This document shows positions 33,002 through 41,222 of a stretch of 45,066 bases of DNA, in pieces (within the stretch, counting starts at the first letter, position 1; each line of letters starts with the position of its first letter). The position numbers and the translations under genes were made by a program. The notes beneath the pieces were generated by a model. That model searched no databases, was not told the origin of the DNA, and saw nothing but the letters and a program-made list of their open reading frames with translations. Location of the stretch: positions 1 through 45,066 of the forward strand of contig JANXAL010000064.1 in NCBI GenBank assembly GCA_025062325.1, given 5' to 3'. The DNA is from Roseiflexus sp. (GTDB lineage: Bacteria > Chloroflexota > Chloroflexia > Chloroflexales > Roseiflexaceae).

Positions 33002-33955
33002 CTACTCACTGACGCGCACCAGGATGAGCGGCGTTGTGGTGGCGTGCAGCACCTTATCCGCTACACTGCCGAGCGCCCAACGGCGCAATCCGCTGTACCC
33101 GTGCGTCGCCATCACGATCAGGTCGACCTCCATCTCACGCGCTTCATCCACAATAACCTCCGCGGGATACCCAATCATGACTTGCGTGGTGACCCGCGGA
33201 ACCTCAGCGCGCAGCGACGCTGCTTCCGCTTTCAGATTCTCCAGGGCGTACTCGCGTAGTGCGCCCAAAGCTTCATTGTTTTCAGCGATGGGACGTCCTA
33301 GCATTGGTGCACCGACGTATGCCTCGAGCAGGGGCACGACGGCGCGGAGCAGGATTAGTTCGGCGTGTGCGGCGCGAGCAATCTCGCTCGCCAGCGGCAA
33401 CGCCTGTCGTGCTAGCCCGGAGCCGTCGAGCGGCGTGAGAATACGGCGCGGCGGTCGCACAATTGGTTGCGCCTGCCCGCGCACCACCAACACCGGCACG
33501 GTAGTCGCATGGATGACCTTATCGGCGACGCTGCCGAGCGCCCAGCGGCGCAGCCCGCTATAGCCATGGGTCGCCATGGCAATTAGTGCGCCAGGAGCAT
33601 ATCTGGCGGCAACTTCGACGATCACTTCTGCTGGGGAACCCCAGCGCACTTCATTGGTAACGTCGAGCCCTGCGTCTTCAAGCGCCTGCGCCTGCGCGTG
33701 GAGGTACGCCTGCACACGCTGGCGAAGCGCGTCCATCGACTCTTCGTAGTGGTTGCGCTGCAGCGCCTCACTCTCTGGAACGCCGTAGACTGACATCAGC
33801 ACCTGCGCCCACGACTCACTGCCGCTCACGTGAGTCTCCTGAATGACGCGCAGCAAATGCACCTTTGCGCCTAACAATGGCGCCAGCATCCGAACATAGG
33901 GCAGCACCTGGGCAGACAGTTCGGAGCCATCGAGCGGTACAACAATAGTGTGCAT
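33002..33955 (-). CDS. Universal stress protein with two UspA domains
   Basis: The 317 residues are two full UspA domains. Each starts with a strand and Asp (VVPLDGSELS, LTPLDGSGLA) and ends with the ATP-binding loop (A)THGYSGLRRWALGSV, close to the G-2x-G-9x-G(S/T) motif with Ala in the first position. The two loops are almost identical over 26 residues (33500-33577 and 33035-33112 on the plus strand), while the rest of the domains diverge. UspA proteins respond to starvation, oxygen limitation and growth arrest. GAGGAGG lies before the ATG. It is divergent from the single-domain UspA gene at 34174 and may share control with it. Confidence 0.9.
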   Translation of the reverse strand: MHTIVVPLDGSELSAQVLPYVRMLAPLLGAKVHLLRVIQETHVSGSESWAQVLMSVYGVPESEALQRNHYEESMDALRQRVQAYLHAQAQALEDAGLDVTNEVRWGSPAEVIVEVAARYAPGALIAMATHGYSGLRRWALGSVADKVIHATTVPVLVVRGQAQPIVRPPRRILTPLDGSGLARQALPLASEIARAAHAELILLRAVVPLLEAYVGAPMLGRPIAENNEALGALREYALENLKAEAASLRAEVPRVTTQVMIGYPAEVIVDEAREMEVDLIVMATHGYSGLRRWALGSVADKVLHATTTPLILVRVSE

Positions 33956-34125
33956 GTATTGTCCTCCTCGTTGAGGCTGGTTCTATATGCAGCATACCAT
34001 ACTGCGTGCGCCCCTTTGGAAGAAGATGTTTACCGGGGGTAGCGCGCTCGCAACCCACTGAGACGACGTTGTGATACCTTTACGCACTGTACTGGCATCT
34101 TTCCTGCCCTTTACTGAAGATCACG

Positions 34126-34131
34126 TATAGT
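34126..34131 (+). promoter_or_regulatory. Possible -10 (TATAGT) of the UspA pair
   Basis: TATAGT lies 42 bases before ATG 34174; no convincing -35 was seen. AGGGAGAGGTGA precedes the start codon. Confidence 0.3.
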
Positions 34132-34173
34132 ATGGGATGAACATGTCAGCGTCTGATCGCGCTCAAGGGAGAG

Positions 34174-34599
34174 GTGATCAACATGTTTCGCAAAATACTC
34201 GTCGCTGTTGATGGTTCGCCGACGTCGTCGCGAGCAATCGACGTCGCCGTCGATATTGCAAAGCATTACAATGCAAAATTGTGCCTGCTCCATGCGTTCC
34301 CGCATGTCTCCGATCTTCTTGGCACGCCTGAATACGAGCGTCTGCTGGAAACACGGATGCTGATTGGCCAGTCGCTGATTGAGGCCGCGCGCACTCAGGT
34401 CGGCGATCAGGTAGATGTTGATGTGCAATTGCTTGAGGGGCCGCCAGCGCAGGCTATTCTGCGTGTTGCAGAAGAGGAGCGCTTCGACCTGATCGTAATG
34501 GGGTCGCGGGGGCATGGCGGGCTGGTTGGTCTGCTCCTGGGCAGTGTGAGCAATACCGTCGTACAGCGCGCCCACTGCCCGGTGCTGGTCGTTCACTAG
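34174..34599 (+). CDS. Universal stress protein, single UspA domain
   Basis: The 141 residues form one UspA domain with N-terminal LVAVDGSPTSSRAID and the complete ATP motif MGSRGHGGLVGLLLGSV, followed by CPVLVV. A nucleotide-binding UspA of this size usually works as a dimer. It sits 48 bases ahead of the next UspA gene on the same strand, likely cotranscribed. It is the only one of the three Usp proteins here with the exact glycine at the first motif position. Confidence 0.9.
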   Translation: MINMFRKILVAVDGSPTSSRAIDVAVDIAKHYNAKLCLLHAFPHVSDLLGTPEYERLLETRMLIGQSLIEAARTQVGDQVDVDVQLLEGPPAQAILRVAEEERFDLIVMGSRGHGGLVGLLLGSVSNTVVQRAHCPVLVVH

Positions 34600-34647
34600 G
34601 TGCTGCTACCAGATAGCAATCTGGCGTGGCGCGGTAAGGAGTTGCGC

Positions 34648-35541
34648 ATGTGCCGATCCATCCTGGTGCCGCTTGATGGCTCGGCGTTCAGTGAGCATGC
34701 GTTGCCGCTGGCGCTCGCGGTTGCGCGGCGATCAGGCGCACAGCTGTATCTTGCCCATGTGCTGTCCGGGCGCGGCGGCCTGACCGATGCAGCAGAACGC
34801 GCCACGGCAGCGAGTCGAACCGCCTATCTGGAACGGGTGGCGCAGCAGATCGAGAAGCAATCGGTGCGTGCGCCAATTACATCGATCCTCACCGGACCGG
34901 TCGCTGAGACGCTCCTGGAATACGCCCGATCTGTCAGGTGTGATCTGATTGTGCTCACGACCCATGGTCGGGGTGCGCTCTCACGTCTCTGGCTTGGCAG
35001 CGTTGCCGATACTATTGTACGGCGCTCGCCCGTGCCAGTGATGCTAGTGCGCCCTCATCAACCAACCGTGACCTTCGATGTGAAAGACTCCAGGCGTTTC
35101 CTGCGCCGCATTCTGATTCCGCTTGATGGTTCTCCGCTGGCGGAAGCAATTATCGAGCATAGCGTCCATCTCGGACGCATTATGGACGCAGAGTACACCC
35201 TGCTGCGCGTCGTTGATCCCACAGCGCTGGGTCTGTCGGTGCATAATGAGGATGTCGTCGCCTCCGCAGCGCTGCAATCGCTCAAAGATCGAGCACAGAC
35301 ATATCTGGAACGGCAGGCGGAGGAGTTGCGCGCCCTGGGGTTACAGATCGAGACGGTTGTGGTTGTGGGAGAGCCAGCGGCAAGTATTCTTGAGTATGCA
35401 CGGGCGCATAGCATTGACCTGATCGCAATGGCGACCCACGGACGCGGCGGTTTCTCCCTTCTGCTCCTCGGCAGCGTCGCCGATAAGGTCCTGCGCGGGT
35501 CGTCGCTGCCATTGTTGCTGTACAGCCCTGGGGTCAAGTGA
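34648..35541 (+). CDS. Universal stress protein with two UspA domains
   Basis: From ATG 34648 (AAGGAG upstream) the protein is 297 residues. Domain 1 starts ILVPLDGSAFSEHALPLA and ends LTTHGRGALSRLWLGSVADTIV; domain 2 starts ILIPLDGSPLAEAII and ends MATHGRGGFSLLLLGSVADKVL. The first Gly of the ATP loop is Thr or Ala, as in the other double-domain protein. An earlier in-frame start at 34600 directly abuts the previous stop and is less likely. Together with the CBS and phosphoribosyltransferase genes it forms a stress-type cluster. Confidence 0.9.
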   Translation: MCRSILVPLDGSAFSEHALPLALAVARRSGAQLYLAHVLSGRGGLTDAAERATAASRTAYLERVAQQIEKQSVRAPITSILTGPVAETLLEYARSVRCDLIVLTTHGRGALSRLWLGSVADTIVRRSPVPVMLVRPHQPTVTFDVKDSRRFLRRILIPLDGSPLAEAIIEHSVHLGRIMDAEYTLLRVVDPTALGLSVHNEDVVASAALQSLKDRAQTYLERQAEELRALGLQIETVVVVGEPAASILEYARAHSIDLIAMATHGRGGFSLLLLGSVADKVLRGSSLPLLLYSPGVK

Positions 35542-35699
35542 GCAAATTTGAGGGTGGGAAGGCGGCAGAGGGACAGAGCGTTGTTCCTTAGTTGAGAATA
35601 CGGCGCCATAATAACCGCTCCGGTTGTGCCGACCGGTTGCCCCATCGCCTCGTCTCCGAGAAGGCTCTCAAGGGAAGAGTTGTTCAAGCGCACAGATCC

Positions 35700-36401
35700 T
35701 TACGGCGCAACATGGAGCCGGTAGCGCTCCAGCAAGATAGCGGCGTCCTCATCACTCAGCGGCAAACGCCAGCCATCGGCAGTGTTAGTGGGACCATCGG
35801 CGGAGAGAAGGTTGAGCACAATGACGTCATCCGCCCATGGTCTCGTCATCCGCAAGGTGCGCTCATCAGCGCGCGGCGTTACGAGCAGGCACGCCACTGG
35901 ATGGTAGCGCCGCAGCGCCTGGATTGCCGCCAGTTGCGCCAGACCGCTGCTCAGACCGTCATCGACCAGGATGACCGGTCGTCGAATGTTGAACGGCAGA
36001 GGACGACAATGACGGTAGAGCGCAATCAGTTCTGGAAGGATCGCCTGCTCAGCTCTAACCGCCTCCCAGAGGACGGTTGGGGTCACACCCGGCAACCGTA
36101 GGATGGCGCCGTTCAGACACAACCCGCCTGACTCGCTGATGCCGCCAGCAGCAATCACAGGATAGGCGCGCACGCGAAACTCGCGAGCAACGATGACATC
36201 AACCGGAAGACGAAGGGAACGCGCCAGCTCGCCCGCGACAGCCACGCCTCCCGGCGGAATTGCAAGCACGACGGCGTGCGTCCCGCGGAAACGCCCCAGG
36301 AAGGACGCGAGTCGCCGCCCTGCTGCAGCGCGATCTTCATACCGATCATCGCACCCAATCAGTGGCGCTCCGTATATCGGCTCAATTGGAGAGGCTTTCA
36401 T
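35700..36401 (-). CDS. Phosphoribosyltransferase-domain protein
   Basis: This 233-residue protein has the type I phosphoribosyltransferase fold: AIPPGGVAVAGELARSLRLPVDVIVAREF for the first half and the PRPP loop VILVDDGLSSGLAQLAAIQAL. Homologues often lie with stress genes, and their substrate is not known. It overlaps the CBS gene by ATGA (36401-36398), so the two are translationally coupled; I therefore start at ATG 36401, although MRVMKA at 36410 is possible. The C-terminal part (DGWRLPLSDEDAAILLERYR) may be a partner surface. Confidence 0.8.
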   Translation of the reverse strand: MKASPIEPIYGAPLIGCDDRYEDRAAAGRRLASFLGRFRGTHAVVLAIPPGGVAVAGELARSLRLPVDVIVAREFRVRAYPVIAAGGISESGGLCLNGAILRLPGVTPTVLWEAVRAEQAILPELIALYRHCRPLPFNIRRPVILVDDGLSSGLAQLAAIQALRRYHPVACLLVTPRADERTLRMTRPWADDVIVLNLLSADGPTNTADGWRLPLSDEDAAILLERYRLHVAP

Positions 36402-37093
36402 GACTCGCATGATCCCTGCCGCTCCGCACCCTGTTCCTGCGTCACCAGGTAAACGAAGCAAGGACAATCCCGCCCAGGAATCGCGGTGTGGCGTTCGGGC
36501 CGATCCAGCATACAGCCGATGCCGTCGAAGTAGCGGCAGTTGTCGCAACGGTGGAGATGGTAGTGACAACGCCAGCACTGATCATCGCGGCTGATCGTTT
36601 CAAGCGACCGTCCGCGCAGGACTGTCCCACAGTGATGACATCTCAGAGTTGGTCGGACGGTGTCGCGCGGTTCACTCCCGGTCGCCAGAGCGATCTGGAG
36701 GCGGAAAAGATCGCTCTCAGTGATCATGCCGATAACCCGTCCCTCGTCATCAACAACCGGCAGCCCGCCAATCTTGAACTTCAACATCAACCTGGCAGCA
36801 TCGAGCGTCGATGCGTCGGGAGAAATAGTAATAACGTGGCGCGTCATACACTCCTCGACCGTCACCCGATCCAGCAACGCACGCCACTCATAGTAAGTGA
36901 GCGTTGTATCGGCTGGCTGGGCAGCGCGCAGATCGCCACGCGTGATAATGCCTATCAGTTTGCCGTTCTCTACAACCGGCAACCGACGAATACGTCGTTG
37001 TTCCATCAGACGTTGCGCATCGGCAAGCGTCGTTGTCGGAGCGATGACAATTGCGGGGGTGCTCATCCAGTCAGCAACTCGTTGATCTTTCAT
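36398..37093 (-). CDS. CBS-pair protein with C-terminal cysteine-rich zinc-binding domain
   Basis: From ATG 37093 (CTGGAGG upstream) the protein is 231 residues. Two CBS domains, VADWMSTPAIVIAP to ITRGDLR and VEECMTRHVITISPD to ITESDLF, form a Bateman module that usually senses adenine nucleotides. The tail has nine Cys: C152/C155, C173/C176, C183/C186, C194, C210 and C212, grouped as CHHC, CWRC, CDNC and a CPC end, so one or two zinc (or iron-sulfur) sites are likely. It is coupled to the phosphoribosyltransferase gene (ATGA). The first in-frame start (37150) would add an Arg-rich leader and is rejected. It is divergent from the other CBS gene at 37401. Confidence 0.85.
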   Translation of the reverse strand: MKDQRVADWMSTPAIVIAPTTTLADAQRLMEQRRIRRLPVVENGKLIGIITRGDLRAAQPADTTLTYYEWRALLDRVTVEECMTRHVITISPDASTLDAARLMLKFKIGGLPVVDDEGRVIGMITESDLFRLQIALATGSEPRDTVRPTLRCHHCGTVLRGRSLETISRDDQCWRCHYHLHRCDNCRYFDGIGCMLDRPERHTAIPGRDCPCFVYLVTQEQGAERQGSCES

Positions 37094-37400
37094 AACATGC
37101 CTCCAGCGCGCGGCGGGTCTGTGGCGCCTGAGCGTACTGTAGCATGCCACACTGCGTCAGAAAGAAAAGAAACCATTACATACGGAGAGTATGCGTTTAC
37201 ACGTCATGCGTTGAGTGGAGATCCGGATCCTTCCAGGTGGCGGATCCATCACTGCAGGTAATAACCTGTTACGCCACATACAGGATATGATGGGCTACAA
37301 TTGTTAAGAAATCGAGTCAGATGTTCAGGTTGCCGTGCTGCCAGCGCCGTCCTGTCGGGCGGTCGCAGAGTGTGGCATTATTCCAGAAAGGAGAACTTCG
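37094..37400. promoter_or_regulatory. 307-base divergent control region of two CBS genes
   Basis: The spacer separates two divergently read CBS genes. It contains the perfect palindrome CAGGT AATA ACCTG at 37255-37268 and a possible plus-strand TACAAT at 37296-37301, without a clear -35. No coding frame is convincing. The palindrome is a reasonable operator for a factor controlling both units. Confidence 0.4.
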
Positions 37401-37886
37401 ATGGAGAAGACATCTGCATCTTCCAGGCGACGCTCAGTGCCTGCTGAGGAGGAGATCCGCTTCTGGATGCGCGCTCCGGTGGTCACGGTCAACCTGGCGG
37501 CGCCGGTCAGCGAGGCGCTGGCGCTCATGCGAGAGCATAACGTCCGTCGTTTGCCGGTGGTCATCGATACAGGCGAACTACGCGGCATTATTACGCAAGG
37601 CGACATTCGCGGCGCCGATCTCCTGCGGGTTGCAGGGATGGATCCGTTCGACATCGCCGACGCGCTCCGACGGATCAAGGTGTATGAGGTAATGTCGGAG
37701 GATCCGATCACCGTGACACCGGAGACGAGCCTGCGTGAGGCAGCGCTGCTCATGATCGAAAACAAGATTGGCGGCTTGCCAGTGGTGGACGAGCATAATA
37801 TGGTAATCGGCATTATCACCGAGAGTGACCTGTTCGAGGCGTTGGTGCATATTCTCGAGCGCAGGGAGATGGAGGAAGAGGGGTAG
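37401..37886 (+). CDS. CBS-pair protein
   Basis: The 161 residues hold two CBS domains: IRFWMRAPVVTVNLAAPVSEAL with LRGIITQGDIRGADLL, and VYEVMSEDPITVTPETSLREAA with IGIITESDLFEAL. It is a stand-alone Bateman module likely to bind ATP, AMP or NAD. The second domain is strongly similar to the CBS protein at 36398 (KIGGLPVVDxxxxVIGxITESDLF). ATG 37401 has AAAGGAG upstream. It is followed by the 57-base hairpin shared with the R2lox gene. Confidence 0.88.
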   Translation: MEKTSASSRRRSVPAEEEIRFWMRAPVVTVNLAAPVSEALALMREHNVRRLPVVIDTGELRGIITQGDIRGADLLRVAGMDPFDIADALRRIKVYEVMSEDPITVTPETSLREAALLMIENKIGGLPVVDEHNMVIGIITESDLFEALVHILERREMEEEG

Positions 37887-37897
37887 GGAGCAAGGCG

Positions 37898-37954
37898 CCG
37901 CCATTGCCAGAGAAGAGCCATTGCAATGCAACGGCTCTTTTCTAGCGATGGCGG
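37898..37954. terminator. 57-base two-way hairpin between convergent genes
   Basis: Two 27-base arms around AAT are complementary at 23 positions, with wobble pairs among the differences. The inner part GAGCCATTGC/GCAACGGCTC is followed by TTTT on the plus strand and AAAGAG in the other direction. It lies exactly between the CBS stop (37886) and the R2lox stop (37960). Confidence 0.7.
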
Positions 37955-37959
37955 TTTCT

Positions 37960-38844
37960 TCACAGCGTCTCCGCCATCTCCTCCTCAATTGCCTCTGGGG
38001 CCTGGTTGCGCGCGCGTTCGATGCGGTCTAGGCGACGCTGGAATTGCCCCATCGCAAAATGTACGAAATCGTCGTGGCTTAATCCGAAGGGTACAATCTC
38101 ATAGCATGCGAAGGCGTCGTCGATAACCCCTACTGCATAGACGACGAGTTCATTCATACGCTCAACGACCACATCCCATAGACGCGGTTCGGCGTTGATC
38201 AGTCGTGACAGGAGATACACGCCATAGGCGATATGGCGCGACTCGTCCTGTTTTAGCAACCCGATTCCTTTGCGCGTGCCGGGCATCAGATTGCGCCGCT
38301 CAAGCATGGTGAAGAAGGCGTGATAGCCAGTTTCCGCCAGAACGCCTTCGACGATCATGTTGTAGGTCAACGACGCGATCGCCTGCGCTTCCGGCGAGGG
38401 ATCGTCACGCAGACGCTCCATAGCAGCAGGCAGCGCTTCGTGAATAAGGGCGCGGTAATGAGGCGTGTGGTAGTGGCTTAGGTCGCCTGTCACCCCAGCG
38501 ACTTCGGTCAGAAAGCGGTTGAAGAAGTCGGTATGCTTGGCCTCTTCCCACAAGAAACTGGTCAAGAACAGCTCTTCTTCAACGCGCCCTTCGGCTGCAA
38601 TGGCGGCGATCAGGGGCAGCAGATCGAGGGTGACCGCCTCTTCGCCCGCCTGAAAGAGCGAAGTCAGGCGCAACACCAAATCGCGTTCGTCATCCGTCAG
38701 CGTTCTCCAATCGTGAATGTCCTGGCTGAAATCGATGTCACTCGGGTTCCAGATCCCCAGCCGTTTGGCTTTCTCAAAAAGTCGCATCGGCACGGTATTG
38801 CGGCGCAGGCCGCGACTGGTTGTCACAAATGCTGAGTGGCTCAT
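37960..38844 (-). CDS. R2-like ligand-binding oxidase (R2lox)
   Basis: From ATG 38844 the protein is 294 residues, the size of R2lox (Mycobacterium Rv0233, Geobacillus R2lox). All metal ligands are present: Glu68 and Val71 (GEEAVTLD), Glu101 and His104 (EEAKHTDFF), Tyr161 and Glu166 (YNMIVEGVL), Glu201 and His204 (DESRHIAYG). The Val71/Tyr161 pair forms a Tyr-Val ether cross-link in characterised R2lox enzymes, which use a Mn/Fe site and bind a fatty-acid-like ligand. It is thus not the radical-storing subunit of ribonucleotide reductase. The physiological substrate is unknown. Its ATG overlaps the stop of a LysR regulator (ATGA). Confidence 0.93.
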   Translation of the reverse strand: MSHSAFVTTSRGLRRNTVPMRLFEKAKRLGIWNPSDIDFSQDIHDWRTLTDDERDLVLRLTSLFQAGEEAVTLDLLPLIAAIAAEGRVEEELFLTSFLWEEAKHTDFFNRFLTEVAGVTGDLSHYHTPHYRALIHEALPAAMERLRDDPSPEAQAIASLTYNMIVEGVLAETGYHAFFTMLERRNLMPGTRKGIGLLKQDESRHIAYGVYLLSRLINAEPRLWDVVVERMNELVVYAVGVIDDAFACYEIVPFGLSHDDFVHFAMGQFQRRLDRIERARNQAPEAIEEEMAETL

Positions 38845-39818
38845 GATTGTCTCCTTCTTTCCATTTTCGGCGTCTTTCCCAATGTCTTGCTCTCTAATGG
38901 GGATCGGACGCCAGCCTGGTGCAGGATAGCGCGCACGTCCTCTCCTGTGAGAAATGCAAACACCTCCTGCACAGCGCGTGAGATAGTATGCTCGCGCGAA
39001 CGCAACGCAAACCATTCCTGGTGCAGATTCAGTTCAGCAGGAACGATACTGACATCCTTGTGACTCGCCAGGCACGATTGCGGCACGAATGCCAGCCCGA
39101 TTCCGCTGCGAACCGCCTCAATCGCAACGGTTGCACTGTCGGTTTCAAGCGCAACGTGTATGTCGGCAGGCGCCAATCCGCTGGTGCGTAAGCCCTCGTC
39201 AATGATACGTCGAGCAGTGCTTCCGATGCGTGGCATAATCATCGGCGCATGCCGCAGCGCATCGGTCGTAATGAAGCCGCTCTGCGCCAGTTCATGGTCA
39301 CGCGGCGCAATCAGCACGAGCGGATCGCTGCCCAGCAGTTGCACAACCCAGTTTCGCGGACTCTGCTTGTCTTCAAGGAGGGCAATGTGGATCTGCTGGC
39401 GTGCTAGCTGTTCTAGCAGAATCTCGGGCAAGGCAACGCTAACGGAGAGATGCACTGCTGGATGGCGACTCCGAAAAGCCCGGAGTATTTGAACAAGCAC
39501 GGTCTCACTTCCTGATGGAGTACAACCAAGCGTGACACGACCGCTCACTTGACCTCGCAGACTGCGAATGTGCTCTTCTGCACGCGCTGCCAGTTCCAGC
39601 ATTTCGCGCGCCATCGCTATCAGTTCCTCGCCAGCCTGCGTGGGCAGCATCTGCTGCCCGACCCGTCGAAACAGCCGCACTTGATCGAGCTGGGCTTCGA
39701 GCGCCCGGATGTGGTTGCTAACTGCCGGTTGCGACAAATGGAGACGTTCGGCTGCGGCGCTGTAACTGCCAGTTTCCACTACAGCGAGAAATGTTTGCAG
39801 GTGAATGGTGTTGAGCAT
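38841..39818 (-). CDS. LysR-family transcriptional regulator
   Basis: The 325-residue protein has the N-terminal winged helix-turn-helix (LQTFLAVVETGSYSAAAERLHLSQPAVSNHIRALEAQL), then a LysR substrate-binding domain from SGRVTLGCTPSGSETVL to EHTISRAVQEVFAFL. It probably binds a small molecule and controls the downstream R2lox gene, to which it is translationally coupled. LysR regulators are usually divergent from their targets; here the two are in series. The effector is not known. The truncated antiporter lies 66 bases upstream on the same strand. Confidence 0.92.
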   Translation of the reverse strand: MLNTIHLQTFLAVVETGSYSAAAERLHLSQPAVSNHIRALEAQLDQVRLFRRVGQQMLPTQAGEELIAMAREMLELAARAEEHIRSLRGQVSGRVTLGCTPSGSETVLVQILRAFRSRHPAVHLSVSVALPEILLEQLARQQIHIALLEDKQSPRNWVVQLLGSDPLVLIAPRDHELAQSGFITTDALRHAPMIMPRIGSTARRIIDEGLRTSGLAPADIHVALETDSATVAIEAVRSGIGLAFVPQSCLASHKDVSIVPAELNLHQEWFALRSREHTISRAVQEVFAFLTGEDVRAILHQAGVRSPLESKTLGKTPKMERRRQS

Positions 39819-39884
39819 AACATTCGCCTATGTGATGCACGCGCCTGGTGCGGAAGGTTGAGCCGCTGCGGGCGCCTGGCGTTG

Positions 39885-40589
39885 CTACATAAAAGAACCT
39901 AAAATAGACGACCAAATACACCTGCTGGTTGGAACGCCGATGCCGCGTTCCGGTTTCTGAAACGAGAAGATCAGGCTCAGCATGTAGCGCGCTATCAGGA
40001 CGGCTGCAACTCCTAGGCTGAGCGCGTCGAGCGCTAGGTCGCGCACGTCGGTGTCGAAGACGTTCGCCCTCCCACTCTGCACTTCACGAAGTAACTCGAA
40101 CAGCGTTGGGATCATCATACCAACGATAGAAAGCATCATCATCGTTGCAGCAACGCCAGGCAGATTATGGTCGAACTTCTGGATGCCTCGGCGGATGCCG
40201 CCAAACAGCAGGCTGAGGCCGAGGATAAGGAGCAGATTGTCCAGACCAGCGCCGGTCATCGAGACTTTGACCAGTTCGATCTTGCCTTCGCGCGATGCAA
40301 CGATGGCGATAATCAGTTCGGCGGCGTTCCCCAGCATGGCGTTCAGCAACCCGCCAAATTTGGGTCCAGTGTGAATGACAAACTCTTTGGTCGCTTCACC
40401 GAGGAGACCGGCGGGGGGGACAAGCGCCGCACAGGAGAGCGCAAACACGAGTAGCATGTTGGGGAAGAACGTTTCGGCCAGAAACGCTAGGAAAATCGGC
40501 GTGCAGCGCAGGACGTTCACCGAATGCCCCCTTTCGGTCGGATCGAAGATGAGAACCGGGTGAGTCATCATACCATACGTGCGACTCAT
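39885..40589 (-). pseudogene. Truncated Ca2+/H+ antiporter (CAX family), N-terminal half
   Basis: The frame reads LVFALSCAALVPPAGLLGEATKEFVIHTGPKFGGLLNAMLGNAAELIIAIVASREG and LSLLFGGIRRGIQKF, typical of the first half of a cation/proton exchanger, with the GNAAELI ion motif and at least four membrane helices. A whole CAX protein is about 350-400 residues and has a second mirror-repeat half; here the reading ends after LSLIFSFQ with about 20 unrelated residues. No second half follows before the LysR gene. So it is likely a C-terminal truncation. The best-placed starts are ATGs at 40589, 40571 or 40568. Confidence 0.75.
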
Positions 40590-40674
40590 TCCGGTTGCAC
40601 AACGCCTGCTTTCGACATACGATGATAGGGAGAGCGCGGTTGAGTCGCCGCGCGTCAGTACGAAGGAGGGAACT

Positions 40675-41103
40675 GTGTTAACCACCGACCAGGAGATCCG
40701 CGATCTGCTCACTACTGCCCGCACTGTCGCGGTTGTCGGCATCAGCGACGATCCCGAACGCGACTCGTACATGGTTGCCGAGTTCTTGCAGCGCCAAGGG
40801 TACCGGGTCATCCCGGTGAACCCGCGCTTGGCGACGTTGAACATTCAGGTGCTTGGTGAGAAGGCATATGCCACTCTGCGGGATGTTCCCGAGAAGATTG
40901 ACATTGTGGACATCTTTCGCCGACCTGAAACAGTCATGCCCGTAGTGGAGGACGCAATTGCGGTCGGTGCAGGCGCTGTATGGATGCAACTGTCGATCGT
41001 AAACGAGGAAGCCGCGGCGCGAGCCGAAGAAGCAGGGTTGAAGGTCGTGATGAATCGCTGCATGGCTGTTGAACATCGGCGGTTGATCCCTAAACAGACA
41101 TAA
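40675..41103 (+). CDS. CoA-binding protein, YccU family
   Basis: The 142 residues fit the CoA_binding_2 (YccU) family: TVAVVGISDDPERDSYMVAEFLQRQGYRVIPVNP gives the Rossmann CoA-binding loop, followed by GEKAYATLRDVPEKIDIVDIFRRP, WMQLSIVNEEAA and VMNRCMAVEHRRL. It is a cytoplasmic single-domain protein of unknown function. The GTG start at 40675 has AAGGAGGG 5 bases upstream; the longer frame from 40579 would run into the control region of the divergent antiporter remnant. Confidence 0.88.
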   Translation: MLTTDQEIRDLLTTARTVAVVGISDDPERDSYMVAEFLQRQGYRVIPVNPRLATLNIQVLGEKAYATLRDVPEKIDIVDIFRRPETVMPVVEDAIAVGAGAVWMQLSIVNEEAAARAEEAGLKVVMNRCMAVEHRRLIPKQT

Positions 41104-41222
41104 TGTGCATGGGGCAGGGCGGGCGAATGACGGGGCGAGAGCTTGCTCCCATCGTGTACGGCGCGCTATCATGCCAACTTGGAGGAGTCGGTCATTTCAA
41201 GGGGTCTTCAAAGCGCCGCGCG

